Shown: piece after piece, positions 1 to 11,806 of the stretch | Numbering within the stretch: the first letter of the stretch is position 1 | How the letters are laid out: each line of letters begins with the position of its first letter | NCBI GenBank assembly: GCA_019022495.1 | Contig: JAFEKR010000005.1 | Span: 1,798,001-1,862,000, forward strand | Direction of reading: 5' to 3' | DNA length: 64,000 nt | DNA from: Epichloe hybrida | Taxonomy: Eukaryota > Ascomycota > Sordariomycetes > Hypocreales > Clavicipitaceae | Made by a program: the position numbers and the translations under genes | Notes under the pieces: model-generated | What the model saw: only the letters and a program-made list of their open reading frames with translations | What the model was told of the DNA's origin: nothing | Databases searched by the model: none

Positions 1-1476
1 TCCTTCGCGACCTCTCTAGCGGTGCCGCCGGAGCAAGGGGTCTTGGACGAGGCAACGTCCGAGACATCATTCAGCGACTGTTCCAAGAAGGCGGAGGCTT
101 CCCCAAACAGGCCATGAACCTGAGCGAGTCCAAAACGCAACACGAACAGCCCCGGGCTGAACTCGGGTTCGGAGAGCAGCAAAAGAAGCACGCCATGGAT
201 CGCCTGCGTCAAATGATTGAAACGAGCGGCGAAATCAGCACCATCATGACGGAGGTATTTGCCGAGTATCCCAGTCGTGAGTTCAACGATGACATGTACC
301 TCAACAAGCCCAACCAAGCGTACGACTGGCTTCATTTCCATGATGCATGCCAATCACGACTTTGGGCGAGCCAAGACTGGGAACTCGCTCCGTACCTGAG
401 CCAGCCCATCCTGGCATGCCACCATCTCTTTGCCTCGCCAAAGAGGCACTACGCGGGCACTGGGGGCTACGAGAAGCGCTGGGGCGGTGTCAGTGGCGCG
501 CAAGAGACGGAAGACGGCAGCGAGCCAGTGCCCTTCTCCGGCCCTCGGGCAGACTACCAGGCTCGTGAGGCAGAGAAGCAGACCCGATCTCAACTCCAAG
601 CGTTGCAGGCACAGCTCAGCCCGACGCTCACACGATCATTCCGCAGCCCCGAAGACATGGCCACCGAGTTTCTCCCGTACCTGATACGTCTTGTGTCTCC
701 CGATGTGAAGCCCGTCGTCGTCGGGGGCAGTCAGGGCTCAATAGCCAGCGTGCGCAAGGAGAGCGAAAAAGCCAAGGTGAAGAGAGCCAGTGAAGTTCTC
801 GCCGAGACGGGCATCACACTGCAAAGGGGCAGAATTGAAAGCGAAGCAGTTGGCGCGCGGGGACCGCAATACGTCTATCGATTAGAACCGTACGTCTTAT
901 ATCCAAGTCTTCCCCTCGGGGTATTTCTTCCATTTTCCCTCTTCATTTTCCCGTGCTGTTTCCGTCCGCCTTTCTCCACCCTCTTTTTGTTCAAAGCCCC
1001 ATCGATTCATGACATCTAACAAGATAAACCCAAAAAAATTCAGTGATCTTGACTCCCTGTGCACTTTCGAAACAAGCACGCTCCCCGCCTCCCTTGCCCC
1101 GACGCGCTTCGCCGTCCGCCAGGTCCTCGACCAAGAACTCCATCGCACCATTGCCCTGCGCGAGAACACTGCCCGCCAAGCGCGTTTCCAAGCCGGCGCC
1201 CTGCCGGGCACGAAACATGTTCCCCGGGCGTCCCTGGCGTTGGCGCAGGACAAGGACAGGAAAAAGGATGCGATTGTCGTGAAGAAGGACTTCTTCGGAC
1301 GCATCATCGAGGCGCAGCCCTTGGCGGCGGCGGCGGCGGCGGCGGCGGAACTAGATGCGCGCAGCGGGAAGGGGGTGGTCAAGGAGGAGAATAAGGTGTG
1401 GGTGACGTATCATGAGGGGTTGAACAATGCGGTCAGGAAGTCTGTTTCGTTGAAGGATTTCCTGAGAGTTCTTTGA
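1..1476 (+). CDS. ctf18: Chromosome transmission fidelity protein 18 (CTF18), C-terminal part
   Basis: CTF18 is the large subunit of the alternative clamp loader Ctf18-RFC, which loads or unloads PCNA and supports sister-chromatid cohesion in the nucleus. Only the C-terminal part is in the window. The reading frame is open from base 3, so the AAA+ ATPase part lies upstream. Exons are <1-889 and 1044-1476. The intron 890-1043 starts GTACGT and ends TTCAG, and joins YRLEP to DLDSLC in frame. The last exon carries the family's conserved C-terminal tail (VVKKDFFGRII, then a VTYHEGLNNAVRK stretch), the segment known to bind Dcc1-Ctf8. A GGC run at about 1326-1348 encodes an alanine stretch just before this tail. 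Identification rests on this tail and on the family-like run ending about residue 100 of the visible part (GFPKQAMNLSE onward). The gene is convergent with the dehydrogenase gene that follows, 210 bases away. Confidence 0.85.
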
Positions 1477-1686
1477 GAATGGGAAGCGGGATATCATTGG
1501 GATTGAAGGTGATGTCTGGGTCGACTTTGAGATGAGCACAAGTTGTAATATGAATACAATGGATGGATGGATGACCGATTTTCCATGGAGGGAGGGCATG
1601 CTGGTGGTAGCTGGTATTTACACGATTTTACACAGGCATCCATCTCGTGACAAAGTTTCTTCTTGCAAAAAAAAAAAGTACGACAA

Positions 1687-3471
1687 CTACAACTTTGCCC
1701 TTCTCTGCGCCGGCGGCACAAGCGCATCGTAAACACTGTGCGACAGCGCATCCACAGGCGTGGAATTAGAATGCACAAACAGAGCCTTTGCGTCGACGAG
1801 GCTGGGGTTCAAGTCCTGGACGCTCGCGCAGCCAATCAACCTCATGTCCATCTCCATCTCGTCCTTGAGCAACTGCATGGCTCTCTCGACGCCCTCCTGG
1901 CCGTAGGCGCCCATGGCGTACAGGAAGGGGCGGCCGATGCCCACGCCCCTGGCCCCGAGACAGAGCGCCTTGATGACGTCGGTGGCGCGACGGACGCCGC
2001 CGTCGACAAAGACCTCGATGCGGTCCTGCAGGCCGCGCGCGCGGAGGACGGGCATCGTCTCGGCGAGCACCTCGATGGCCGAGCGGGCCGTGTCAAGCTG
2101 CCGGCCGCCGTGGTTGGAGAGGACGACGCCGTCGGCGCCGGCGTGGACCGCGCGCAGGACGTCCTCGACGCGCTGGACGCCCTTGAGGATGACGGGCATC
2201 TTGGTGATGCTCTTGAACCAGGGCACGTCTGCCCAGCTGAGCGACGGGTCGATGAAGCTGGAGATGGCGCGTGCCGCGCCCTGGGACGTGTCCGTGTCCT
2301 GGCCCGACTGCACGTCGCTGCCCCTGTCGGTGAACTTGGTGCGCATGTCCTTCTCGCGGCGGCCCAGCTGCGGCGCGTCGACGGTGATGAAGAGGCCCCT
2401 GCAGCCGCGCCTCTCGGCGTGCTCGACTATCCTGCGCGTGATTTCCCGGTCTTTGTTCACGTAGAGCTGGAGCCACTGGACCTGGTCGCCCCGGCGGGCG
2501 TCCACAATCTCGTCCAGGGAGCAGGATGCCATTGTCGGAATCATCTGGATGACGTTGTGTGTGTGCGCGGCCCGCGTGAGCACCACCTCGCCTTCGGGGT
2601 GTCCGAGCTTGCCCAGCGCCGTGGCCGTCACGTAAAAGGGGATGGAGCACTTGGTCCCCAGCATGGTGGTGGTGAGGTCGACCTTTTCCACGTCGACGAG
2701 GACTTGTGGCCGGAACCAGATTCGGTGGAAGGCGCTGTGGTTCTCTCGCATGGTCTGGGGGGAGGGGGAGGGGGAGGGGGGGAAACAACCTGCGTCAGTT
2801 TGTAAAAAAAAAAAAAAAATTAAGAAAAAACTCTGGGAGGAGACAAGGGGGAAACAACATACAATCTCGTCGTCGGCTGCGCTGGAGTAGTAGCCCCACG
2901 CCGTCTTCTTCATGACCCTCCGCGCGACGGCTTCAAAGTCGAACAGGTTGTAGCATTGCGACAGGAGAGGCTTCTGATGCACGCGCTCCAGGCGTCCGGC
3001 CTCTTCTGGATCCTCCTCCTTGACCTCCTTGGCCACCGTGTCCATGTCGACAGGTCCGAGGTGTTTTGACTTGTCAAGGTACTTGTCCAAGGTATCTGGG
3101 GGGTGAATGGGTTCGAATTCTTCCGTCGCATCTTTGCCCTGTAGCAGATGAAATGTGAGTGTCTTGCCAAGTTGAAAGTTGGCCAGAGTCCTGTTACTCA
3201 CGGCATACTTGAGGATAATCTTGGAGCCTCCGGGGTGCTCTGCAAAGTCGCCGCCGAGTTAGCCATGGCCCGATTACCGGAGATTCGGAAGACGGCCTCA
3301 CAGCCTCACGTACCTGGTAGGAACTCGGTCACGTCGTAGGCTTTGCCCTTGAGGGGGTTTTTAGCAATGACCAACTTGACAAATGAGAAGGGGGAGTTCG
3401 CATACATGAATAATGACCCAGCACGACTTTGCGTCGTTGTGCTGCTCGATGTCACCTCCTTTCAGCGCCAT
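1687..3471 (-). CDS. Flavocytochrome b2-type FMN-dependent 2-hydroxyacid (L-lactate) dehydrogenase with C-terminal AKL
   Basis: Predicted to oxidise an L-2-hydroxyacid such as L-lactate, using FMN and passing electrons to a b5-type heme. Five exons on the minus strand are 3406-3471, 3314-3347, 3202-3239, 2863-3138 and 1687-2754. All four introns are GT-AG and the spliced frame gives 493 residues. The first 90 residues form a cytochrome b5 domain, with EHPGG supplying one heme histidine and KSKHLGP the probable second. The FMN TIM-barrel follows, with VTATALGKLGHPEGE, the SNHGGRQLD active-site loop (catalytic His) and VDGGVRRATDV phosphate-binding motif. The start at 3471 is chosen because the b5 domain begins at once (MALKGGDIEQHN). 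No mitochondrial presequence precedes it, unlike yeast CYB2. The protein ends in AKL, which fits a type 1 peroxisomal signal. Substrate is not decidable from sequence: lactate, glycolate or another 2-hydroxyacid are possible. Confidence 0.88.
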
Positions 3472-4172
3472 GGTGGTTGGAGATGGAGTATGGAAAAAAA
3501 CAAGAAGCTCTTCGGGTGGCCAATTCCTGGCTTCAAGGGAATGAAATAATTGAGGCTAAAAGAAGACGAAAAAGATTCATGACGTCAATAACCCTGGCGT
3601 TAAGCTTGCTGCCGTTGATCGTGCAGCAATTCGTGCCACACCAAAAGTGGGGCGTGGCACGCACGATTAGATCGCCCCCCCCGGTCCAAGGGAATTCTCG
3701 TCATTACCAATCCATGGTGGCCGAGGACAAGTCCAGCCTACCCTGCAACGAGCCGGTCCCCAAACCACCCATCATCATCATGAACAGCCACCAGAAACGT
3801 GATGCGCAGACGAGAAGAGGGCTTTCGGTTCACACTCTCGAATGAGGAGAGCACGGAAAAGGAAAGAAGAAGCTGCGAATCCGGAAGGCGTTTTGCCTCT
3901 CCACCCGGGTTGCCCAACTGGATACAATCGAGGTACAGGACATGGCTTGCTAGTCTTCCCGTCAGATACAGCACGTATTTGAAATGACCTCGACCAAAAA
4001 TTACAATTGTGAAAAGTTACACAATATATTAAACGACAATTTCTACATGGCTCCTCCCGTGTAAACAGTCCGACAAGTAAAGACACACGCTCTCTCAGAC
4101 CGGCCAAAAACCCCGGGCCCGTGGCCGCCCGTACACGCTTTTTATACTGAACATGGATGGTCTTGTTACTCC
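3472..4172. other. Intergenic: promoter side of the dehydrogenase gene and 3' flank of BRO1
   Basis: Seven hundred bases between two minus-strand genes. It should hold the promoter of the dehydrogenase gene (transcribed leftwards from 3471) and the BRO1 3' UTR. I see an A/T-rich stretch at about 3990-4050 near the BRO1 end, consistent with polyadenylation. ORFs here are short and lack family resemblance. Confidence 0.5.
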
Positions 4173-7100
4173 TTATTTCCATGAGTTGAGGCCCGCCCAT
4201 GGATCATGAGGTTGCTGCGGCTGCGCAGACCGTGGATTATTGTTATGCCCCTGTCCTCCTTGACTGTCGTATCCCTGTTGTCCATAGTGGAACGTCTGTT
4301 GAGGACCCAAAGGTGGAGGACCAGGCGGCGGAGGCGGAGGCACAAATCCATGTGGTACGCAGCCAGGCTGCTGCTGCTGCTGCTGCTGCTGCGACTGTTG
4401 TTGTGGTTGAGCCTGGGCTGCTCCATAGTTGACATATGTCTGGTGGGGGTGGTGCTGATGCTGATGTGTCTGTCCAAAGGACGTTTGATTCGGCGGTGGC
4501 GACTGCGGCATGTAGCTCACGCCAAAGGAAGTCTGGTTAGGAGGCGGTGATGTCGGTCCAGGGGTTCGGCCGTATTGAGAGGGATTGTATGTGAGCGGAG
4601 AGAATGTGCTTTGTGGTGGCGGACTCGAGTAACCTAGATATTTGGCTTGATTGGCTTGACTCGGAGGAGGCGAGGTCGGTACCTGGTATTGACCTTGGAA
4701 ATTGGTTTGCGGATATCGAGTTGCTTGTGCCGGTTGGAACAAAGGGGCCGGCCTTGGTCGTCCAGAAGTCGTGGGTTGCGGCGTGGTCTTTGCTGGCTCC
4801 ATTGACATGCGCTCCATCAGTCCTCGAAGTCGTTCTTGTTCCAGCTCTGCCTGCGAGCTCTTGTTTGCCGCCCGTTCCTGTTCGATTTGGTTGAGCAGCT
4901 GGGCGCCCTCCGCCCTTCGGTTATTGACAAATGTTTCTACATTCTTGTTCAGGCTTCCGACCGTCTCGCGCATTTCGGAATACCAATTTTTTGCGCTTTG
5001 CAGACCTGCTTCTAGATCAAGAAACTCCTGGTATGCTCGCTTGTATTTGTTCATGGCCGACGACCGCTGTCGTTGGATGGCCTCGTACCTGCTCTGCTCC
5101 GATCTTACCCGCTTGTCCTGCAAAAGAGTGTTGAATGTGGCCGTCAAGTCCTTCATCAGCTGGGACTGCTTATGGTTCGCCTGCAGCAAGCGATTCTGGT
5201 GTTGCCTGAACTTCCCCAGCTCTTGCTCGAACAACTGGCTCTCGTAGTTTGGTATGGACTTTTTGTTCAAGATCAATACCTGTGAAATGTCGTCATTGTG
5301 AACCTTGGGCCAATGTCAGCGCATCCCGAGAGTTGCCGGTCTTTTATGGTGCTCACCTTTTCTTTCAAATCCTTCAGAACCTGGTTGCGCTCGCGCTTGA
5401 TGAGGTTTAGTTTCTTGAGAATTTCTTCCACCTTGTTCACTTGGTCCATGACACTAGGTCCGCTCTCTCCGAAATCAGTGTCCAGAAGATTCGGCTCGAT
5501 ATTTGACGGACTCGACGCATGATTGCTTCTGGCACGCGCGTGAGCAACAGCGTTCCGGAACAGTTGGTCGACCTCGCCTTCCTGAGCCGCACGACGCATC
5601 TCATCGAATTCGTTTTCGTTTTGTCGCAGTTTCGTCGCGAGCTGGCTGTCGCTTCTCATCGCCTCATCCAGGGCCTCTCGGTAGTTTCGTATGTCTGACC
5701 GCAGTGTCGAGGTCAGGCGAGAACTTGGTTGTTGGCTCCATTCGCTCTCATGCTTCGATCGCATCTTCTCGCAGACACTCTCCTCCATGTCCAGTTGTTT
5801 GGAGCTGCTATCCAGCGTTGAGACAATCGATTCTTTCTCCTCTCGCAAGAAGACGAATATTTCGGCAGGGTTCTCGTGATCGGCAACGTCACTGCACCAC
5901 TGTCGGAAGTCCTCATCAGGGATGATGTCCTGGTCAACGCCCCCCTTCAAGACCTGCAACGCTCCAGGCAACCGCAGGTAATCCAGGCTGGCTGCCATTT
6001 CCCCGTTTGCTGTGTCAACTCTTTCCGTCTCGGCTCGGATCAATTTCGCCTTCTCTTCATCGTACAGACTTGCAGACTCGGTGACTGCCATCGGGACGAT
6101 CTTGGCGAAGAGATCTGGACCAGTGATGCGCTGCATGTCCTGGCCAGCGTAAAGTTCACTCACCGGGATGGGTTTGGATGCCGGGAGCTTTGCAATCGGC
6201 ACGAGGCTAGCCTCGGCAGGAACCGTTTGATGGTAGATAAAGTCGTTATCCTTGAGAGTCTCTCGAAGCTTATCCTGAACAGTTGACAACTGCCTCTTGG
6301 ACATGTCCAGCAAGATACTGCCGCAGTCTGCACCAAGATTCGAGTTCGCCGGCACCGAGGAGGGAAAGTTACGCGACAGTCGTTCAGCTTCCTTGGCCAG
6401 CGTTTCTGCTACCTGCAGACGAGCGACGGCAACACCATGCTGATTCGCTTCATCATCAGCCATTCCTTGGTAGTATTGGGCCATGGAGTTGAGGAGATTA
6501 GACTTGATCTACCCGTCATGTATGGATTAGCACGTCCCCCGAATCATACGAGAAAGCGCTCTTCCGTCCCTGTCGGACCGGGCCCCTTTCATCTGGATGC
6601 TCGTACCTGAACCATGGTCAACCACACCTTCTCAAAGATGGCTCTGTTGACATTGTCCTGCACTCCTTCAATCGCCTGCCCGTACAGATAGCCGGCTTGT
6701 GATGCCAGCTTGGCAAGCAATCCGACCTTTTTCTGATCAGCCACCTGTTTCTCTAAAAACACCTCTTGGGCTTGAGCAAGCATGACACTAATCAGCGTCC
6801 TGACTGTTTCCCGGCTCAAATCAAAGGACGGCGCGTGGAGGAAGTTCTCATTGATGTAAGTGTACATGCCGGCCGAGGCTTGAAACGAGTGGTAGGCGAC
6901 CTTGAGAGGCGACTCCTCTGCGCGGTTCTGGAACGCGGCATAACAGGACAGCACAGCCGAGATGTTGAAAATGACGGAGGCTTTTTCGAAAGCGAGAGAG
7001 TACTGCGTCGTTGGTTTATGAGTAAAGGCGTCGTACCTACTCCATGCGGAGAGAGAATTAGCTATAAAAACGTGGCAACAAACTGGCACACGCGCCAAGT

Positions 7101-7406
7101 TCCAGAGAAGCAGTAATTCATTCCGTACCAGGTAAAGGCTATCTTGATGTGCTGTTCATCTACAGGGAACCGCAGGTCCAGAAGCTCCAGCTGGCCGTAA
7201 TACCTGTATAGCATATCGCGCCCGGACGTGCTTTCTTTACCCGCACCTCGCATATCCTGCCGTAGTCGACTCAAGGTAGCACACTCCTCGGCATATCGCT
7301 CGGGGTCGTCTCCGTAGCTCTCTCGGATGTAGCTTTTCAGTGGCGAAATCCAATCGATCTCGCTGGTAGCCTTGAGAGGCACCGAGATCATTGGAGACTG
7401 GGGCAT
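4173..7406 (-). CDS. bro1: BRO1 (ESCRT-III-associated, BRO1/ALIX family)
   Basis: BRO1 binds ESCRT-III (Snf7) on endosomes and recruits the deubiquitinase for cargo sorting into multivesicular bodies. Four minus-strand exons are 7129-7406, 6607-7036, 5357-6508 and 4173-5279, giving 988 residues. Domains in order: BRO1 domain at about 5-380 (starts MPQSPMISVPLK; includes GRDMLYRYYGQLELLDLRFP and FEKASVIFNISAVLSC), a coiled-coil V domain at about 400-770, and a Pro/Gln/Tyr-rich tail of about 200 residues with a polyglutamine run (4370-4400). The N-terminus matches the BRO1 branch better than the related pH-signalling protein PalA/Rim20. The upstream ATG candidates lie in an unsupported extension, so the MPQSPM start at 7406 is preferred. 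Length is normal for fungal BRO1. Confidence 0.9.
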
Positions 7407-8416
7407 CTTGCCGCGTCGATGAGCCGTTGGGGTGGGTGAGTGGGTGGGTGGGTGACGCAAAGACTTGCGCAGCCGGTTTTTAGTACGCCCTCCAAGGGGT
7501 GGTTGATGATGAGGACAGCTGTGTGCAGTGCAACTGAAGCTGCGGGCTCCCTAGATCTGACGGAAGAAGATGCGAAGAGACGGCATCTATGCACGGAGCT
7601 TTCGGTAGCGGACGATCGGACAGGGCGAGTGGTATGGGGAAGCTGTAGAGGGATCGGGAGGTCGCGTTATCTGCGGCCGGCGAAAGCTCGTGGCGTCGTG
7701 GGAGAAGGCGGGGGGGCGCTGTGGACGGCGACTTGGTCTGCAAGAAGCGAGCTGGAAGATTCGGGCAAAGCCTTCTATCTCGCCTTGCCGAGCTGATAAG
7801 GAAACGTTGACGTTGGAGATGTGAGTCGTGATGCAAGACTCCTGACGAGACTCGGATCGACGTACGGAGTACGAAGTACGGATCACGGATTACGGACTGC
7901 AGATGTGGAAGCGGGGTCCTCCTGGTCGTTCCAGTGGTCGGTCGGTCAGTGGTCGGTGGTCAGTGGTCGGTGGTCAGTGGTCGGTGGTCAGTGGTCGGTG
8001 GTCAGTGGTCGGTGGTCAGTGGTCGGTGGTCACTGGTCACTGATCCCAGCTTGCTGATGACGCAGCTTTGCGCAGCCAGTATCATTTGTACGTACACACA
8101 GCCACTCAGCCACTCAGCCAGTCACCGAGTCCCAACCTATCGATACGACCCGCGGCGGCCAAGCCCGAGATCGAAATGCTTGTCGAAATGCTCAGCGCCG
8201 GCGCGTACGGATCGCGGTGCACACATACATCACGATAACATGCATGTACATCTATCCATTGCTCTTCTGCGGCTTCGCTTTGTTCAAGAGTCGTCGCCAA
8301 CGCAAAAGGAGAGAGAATAACTCATGAATACGTCAATCAACCAGCTATGTACCATCCAAAATCACATAGCCCCTTCAGCACGCATCTTCGAGCCAGACAG
8401 GGCAGGGCCTTGCTTC
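7407..8416. promoter_or_regulatory. BRO1 upstream region and phospholipase D 3' flank
   Basis: About 1 kb between two minus-strand genes. The part near 7407 should hold the BRO1 promoter and 5' UTR, and the part near 8416 the phospholipase D 3' UTR. It contains a 14-bp minisatellite (listed separately) and one copy of TACGGAGTA at 7863-7871. ORFs across the minisatellite only translate its repeats and are not believable genes. Confidence 0.5.
7947..8030. repeat. Minisatellite, six perfect 14-bp units
   Basis: The unit CAGTGGTCGGTGGT starts at 7947, 7961, 7975, 7989, 8003 and 8017 with no mismatch. Degenerate part-copies flank it on both sides (about 7926-7946 and 8031-8041). It is purine/pyrimidine-biased (G/T on the plus strand) and lies about 540 bp upstream of the BRO1 start codon. 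Confidence 0.95.
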
Positions 8417-11339
8417 TTACGTGTACACGCTTTCTGTCCAGGAATTGACCTGTAATCCTCGTTCCGCCATCTCAGCATCCCGCAAGAACTCCATGGGCAT
8501 GCAGACCAGATGGCCTTTGACCTGGGACAGTTTGGCCCGTGCTTCCTCGGGCGGCATGAATTGGTCGTAAATGTGGCCAGCTTTGACGCCCTTGGGCGGG
8601 AGATAGCGATCGTAATCATCAAAATTTTTGACTAATGCGGTCAGCAATGGCCCTAGAACCAACTACAAGATGGGCTGGCTGGATGGAGGGAGACGCGTGC
8701 GGACTTACTATGGTCATCAGGATCTGCGTGGAAAACATTTCTGAAAATCTTGGTATTCTTCTGAGCATTTCCCATCCACATATCCCACAGCTCATCTGAT
8801 AACGGGTCGGCGACAAATTCCCAAGAATCATCCTTGTCGAATACATCGTTTTCGGCATTCACGCTGGGCGGCTGAGCATTGATGTCGTCCTTGGCATCCA
8901 ACTCCTGCGGCGGCAGCAAGCCGAGATGCTCTCGCCAGAGGAACCGACGTAGAGCGGCGGCGTGGTAGCCGGCTTCATAAGGCTGGCCGTCCATGGTAGT
9001 CTGAATCTTGCGAGTGTCTTCCATGACGATGCTGAGCTCGCTGTCGTGGTCACCGAGCTGACTCCTGTCATTCAGGTTGCTGGATCCACAAATGACAATC
9101 CGGTCATCGGCAATGAGCAGCTTCGAATGAATGTAGAGCTCTTCCTGGATCCAGTTCTTAATCTCAGACTCTTCGTCTTCGTGGTTATCCCATGGTTCAT
9201 CCTGCAAGGAGCTTTCCACCCTCATGGCATGGTGTGCCACGGTTGCTGCTGAGACGACTTCTTCCTCGGGCTTCTCCTTCTCAAAAGTTTGCCGGGCGAG
9301 CTTAGCATCATCGGCAGCCTTCCTTTGTGAGCTTGTCATGTTTTCTCTTCTCCTCTCCCTCTCCTCTCTACGCTTGTCACGCCTGATGTGATGGATGTCG
9401 TGCAATCGGCTAGGTCCGTCATCATCAGAGCTGCTGCTGTCGTAACCATGGACACCACTGGCCATGATTTCCTCCGCCTCGGCTCGTTGAACTTGTTGGT
9501 AGCTGATTCCTGTCCTTTTTTCAGCCTCACAGATGGCGTGAGTCTTGTTCAGACGGTCGTAAGACCGTAAGTTGAAGAAGAAGATGTGCTGGGCAGGATC
9601 AACACCTTGCTTCTGGATCTGCCCAAAGATGGAATTCTCGCCTCGACATATGGATTTGTACTGATAATCCATAATGGCGCGAGTGCCGGATGCCGCATTC
9701 TCGCGGAGATCACCAGCGAACCCGGGAATAGCGGGGATGAGGATGATGATGCGGAATTTGCGGCCCTCCTTGGCTGCGCGAACAACTGCCTCTACCATAG
9801 CTCGGCCAACAGTGTTGTGGATTGGAAGTTGTTGGTCACCAGTGGCCGTGATGAAGAACTGATTCTCAATATAGACAAAGTGCTCTGCCTTGCGAATGAT
9901 TTCGCAATAGGCGTTTTGGATAGAGTGGTCTGTGAGAATGCCACTGGACCAGTCGGCACTGGATCGCACGACTTGTGCTCGAACGGTGCCCTTGTTGTCC
10001 AGGTTCTTGGTGCTTAGGGGTGATAGGGGATGCTTGAGGTATTCACCGACGGGATGCTTGGGCCGCTGGACACCAACCAAGTCCTCGTCCTCACCCTCGC
10101 GACCTTCCAACACGATCCAGTCATAGCGCTCGTCTCGCTTGTTCTTGTCTCTCTTGACAAAGTTCCAGCGAAGGACAAAGTGTTCAGCAATGTCGTAGAC
10201 ACACGGGCCAACGACTGCCATGGAAACATCATGCCACGGCATGCGACCGTACTCGGCCTTGCTCAATTCGTTTTGCTCCCAATCTTGCACTTTCTGAAAA
10301 TCCATGATTCGGTTGTTGTTGAAGTCCTGACCGGGCCAGATTTCTTCAGATACACCCTCAGGGTGAACGTCAGAAAGGGGATGCTGGCGAGCGTCCCAAC
10401 GACCAAAGCATAAATCCAGCCCGCCGATGAAAGCCATGGCGTAGTCGATGACGATGAATTTCTCGTGGTGTGCCCAATACATGGTCATGTCGGCCGCATT
10501 CTCAAACACGTTATGATCCGGATGCCTCATGACCCGGATGTTGCCATGACCAGGAGTTCCCTCCGGACAGAGCGCATCGAGCGCATGCTTTGTATGGCGG
10601 GAGTTGCAAGTCAAAGCTGCCTCGACTTCCTTGTACACACTAACATAGATCTTGACCCCAGCCTCGGCTCTCCGCTTGAGAATCTGGTCCAATCGAAAGT
10701 CTTGCTTGTGATATGCTGGCCGTCGCAGAAACAGTTCTGGGGACAGCCACCAGTCGCAAATGTAAATGGATTCCTGGGCTTGCTCAAGCGCAACAGAGAC
10801 GGCCCAAAAATAGTCGCAGCCGTCTACGTACCACTTGATGAGATTGCCTTCGCGCTCGGGAAAGAAGGATTCGAATCTATGAGATTGACAAATTGCAGTG
10901 CGTTTCTCATCACAGCGCTGCTCATGTTCTTCATCATGGCGATGACCTTTGTTGAACTATATTTCAGTCCATTGGTGGTCAGAACGAAATCCATTCACGA
11001 GCCCAGATCTCGCTCTTTTTATTTTTATTTTTTTAAAGAGAAGAAAACGGGGCACAGAGTGAAATTCACATACCAGATTACCAAACTTTCCGATTTGATG
11101 TCTTGCGAGTAAGTCATGTTAGCCTTTGCTGTGTTCTCCTCTTTTGCCCAACAACAACAGCAACACTCACTACTTGGAGGCATGGCGGGAACGTACTTTT
11201 TGTGAATCAAAGCGACCTTGGCATCGTGCAGCTTAGATTCGCTCAACTTGTCTTTGAGGTCATCCATGAAGCCCGAGAAGCCACCGTGACCCCGGGCGCT
11301 TTCTTGTTTGCCCTCTGGAACTTCCCCAGTCTTGGACAT
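8417..11339 (-). CDS. Phospholipase D, short fungal type with two HKD motifs
   Basis: Hydrolyses phospholipids such as phosphatidylcholine to phosphatidic acid, a membrane-trafficking and signalling lipid. Exons are 11197-11339, 11082-11101, 8709-10946 and 8417-8631, giving 871 residues. Both catalytic HxKxxxxD motifs are present: HHEKFIVID near residue 214 and HSKLLIADD near residue 660, the latter followed by GSSNLNDRS. Upstream lies the typical IKWYVDGCDYFWAVSVALEQA and DWWLSPELFLRRP block. A long charged insert (Ser/Asp then Lys/Arg/Glu-rich) separates the two halves. No PH or PX domain is visible, unlike yeast Spo14 and animal PLD1. The second exon is only 20 nt. It is supported because it keeps frame and joins SESKLHDAKVALIHK to HQIGKFGHRHDEEHEQR, which then runs on to SHRFESFFPER. 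Confidence 0.9.
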
Positions 11340-11806
11340 TTTGGCGAAGAAGTCGTCGCTGCTGTCGAGTGACGACAGACAGAGAACAGAGAACGGATAA
11401 ATCTTTCCACGTGGTCGAGTAGCCTGAATTCTGCCGACTCATGTGGGCCAACCCAAAAAAAAAAAAAAAAAAAAAAAAAGGGTGAATGAAGACTGGTGGA
11501 GGAGACAAGAGAATGAAGCAGGTTCAGCTTGTTCATGGCCGCCAGAACTTGGAACCAGTGACGCGGTTTCTCGGCGATTCCCGAGCGCCGACGTCATCGG
11601 AGCTGGAAAAAAGTGACACCAACATATCTGCCTTTGCATCGTTTGGCTGGAGCCCCGCATCTATCGATTGACCCCACCACTCCACCTCAACCAGGGGGAC
11701 AGCAAGTCCAGTCCCTCCGTTCAACTTCTTGAACATCTTGCCGTGATAATACCAACTCGCGTCACGAGAGAAAAAAAAAACAAAAAAAAAAGGCAAAAGG
11801 TCCATC
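11340..11806. promoter_or_regulatory. Divergent promoter between phospholipase D and HET-C2-like gene
   Basis: The 467 bases separate two genes transcribed away from each other and must contain both promoters. A run of about 24 A lies at 11457-11479, and A-rich tracts at 11769-11791 sit directly upstream of the HET-C2-like start codon, a common position for fungal core promoter or 5' UTR tracts. Confidence 0.5.

Noticed and set aside
1663..2805. 380-codon plus-strand ORF
   Set aside because: It lies antisense to the dehydrogenase exon, whose motifs and splice structure are clear. GC-rich codon third positions create long shadow frames.
4173..7406. PalA/Rim20 instead of BRO1
   Set aside because: The N-terminal PQSPMISVPLK and the YRYYGQLELLDLRFP block fit BRO1, not the PalA start.
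7947..8030. CRISPR-like array
   Set aside because: Units are directly adjacent with no spacers, and the genome is eukaryotic.
7821..8320. ORFs across the minisatellite
   Set aside because: The peptides are translations of the 14-bp repeat and not proteins.
11457..11479. Poly-A tract as a retroposition tail
   Set aside because: Similar homopolymer tracts occur in several introns and promoters here, and no target-site duplication or inserted gene copy is visible.
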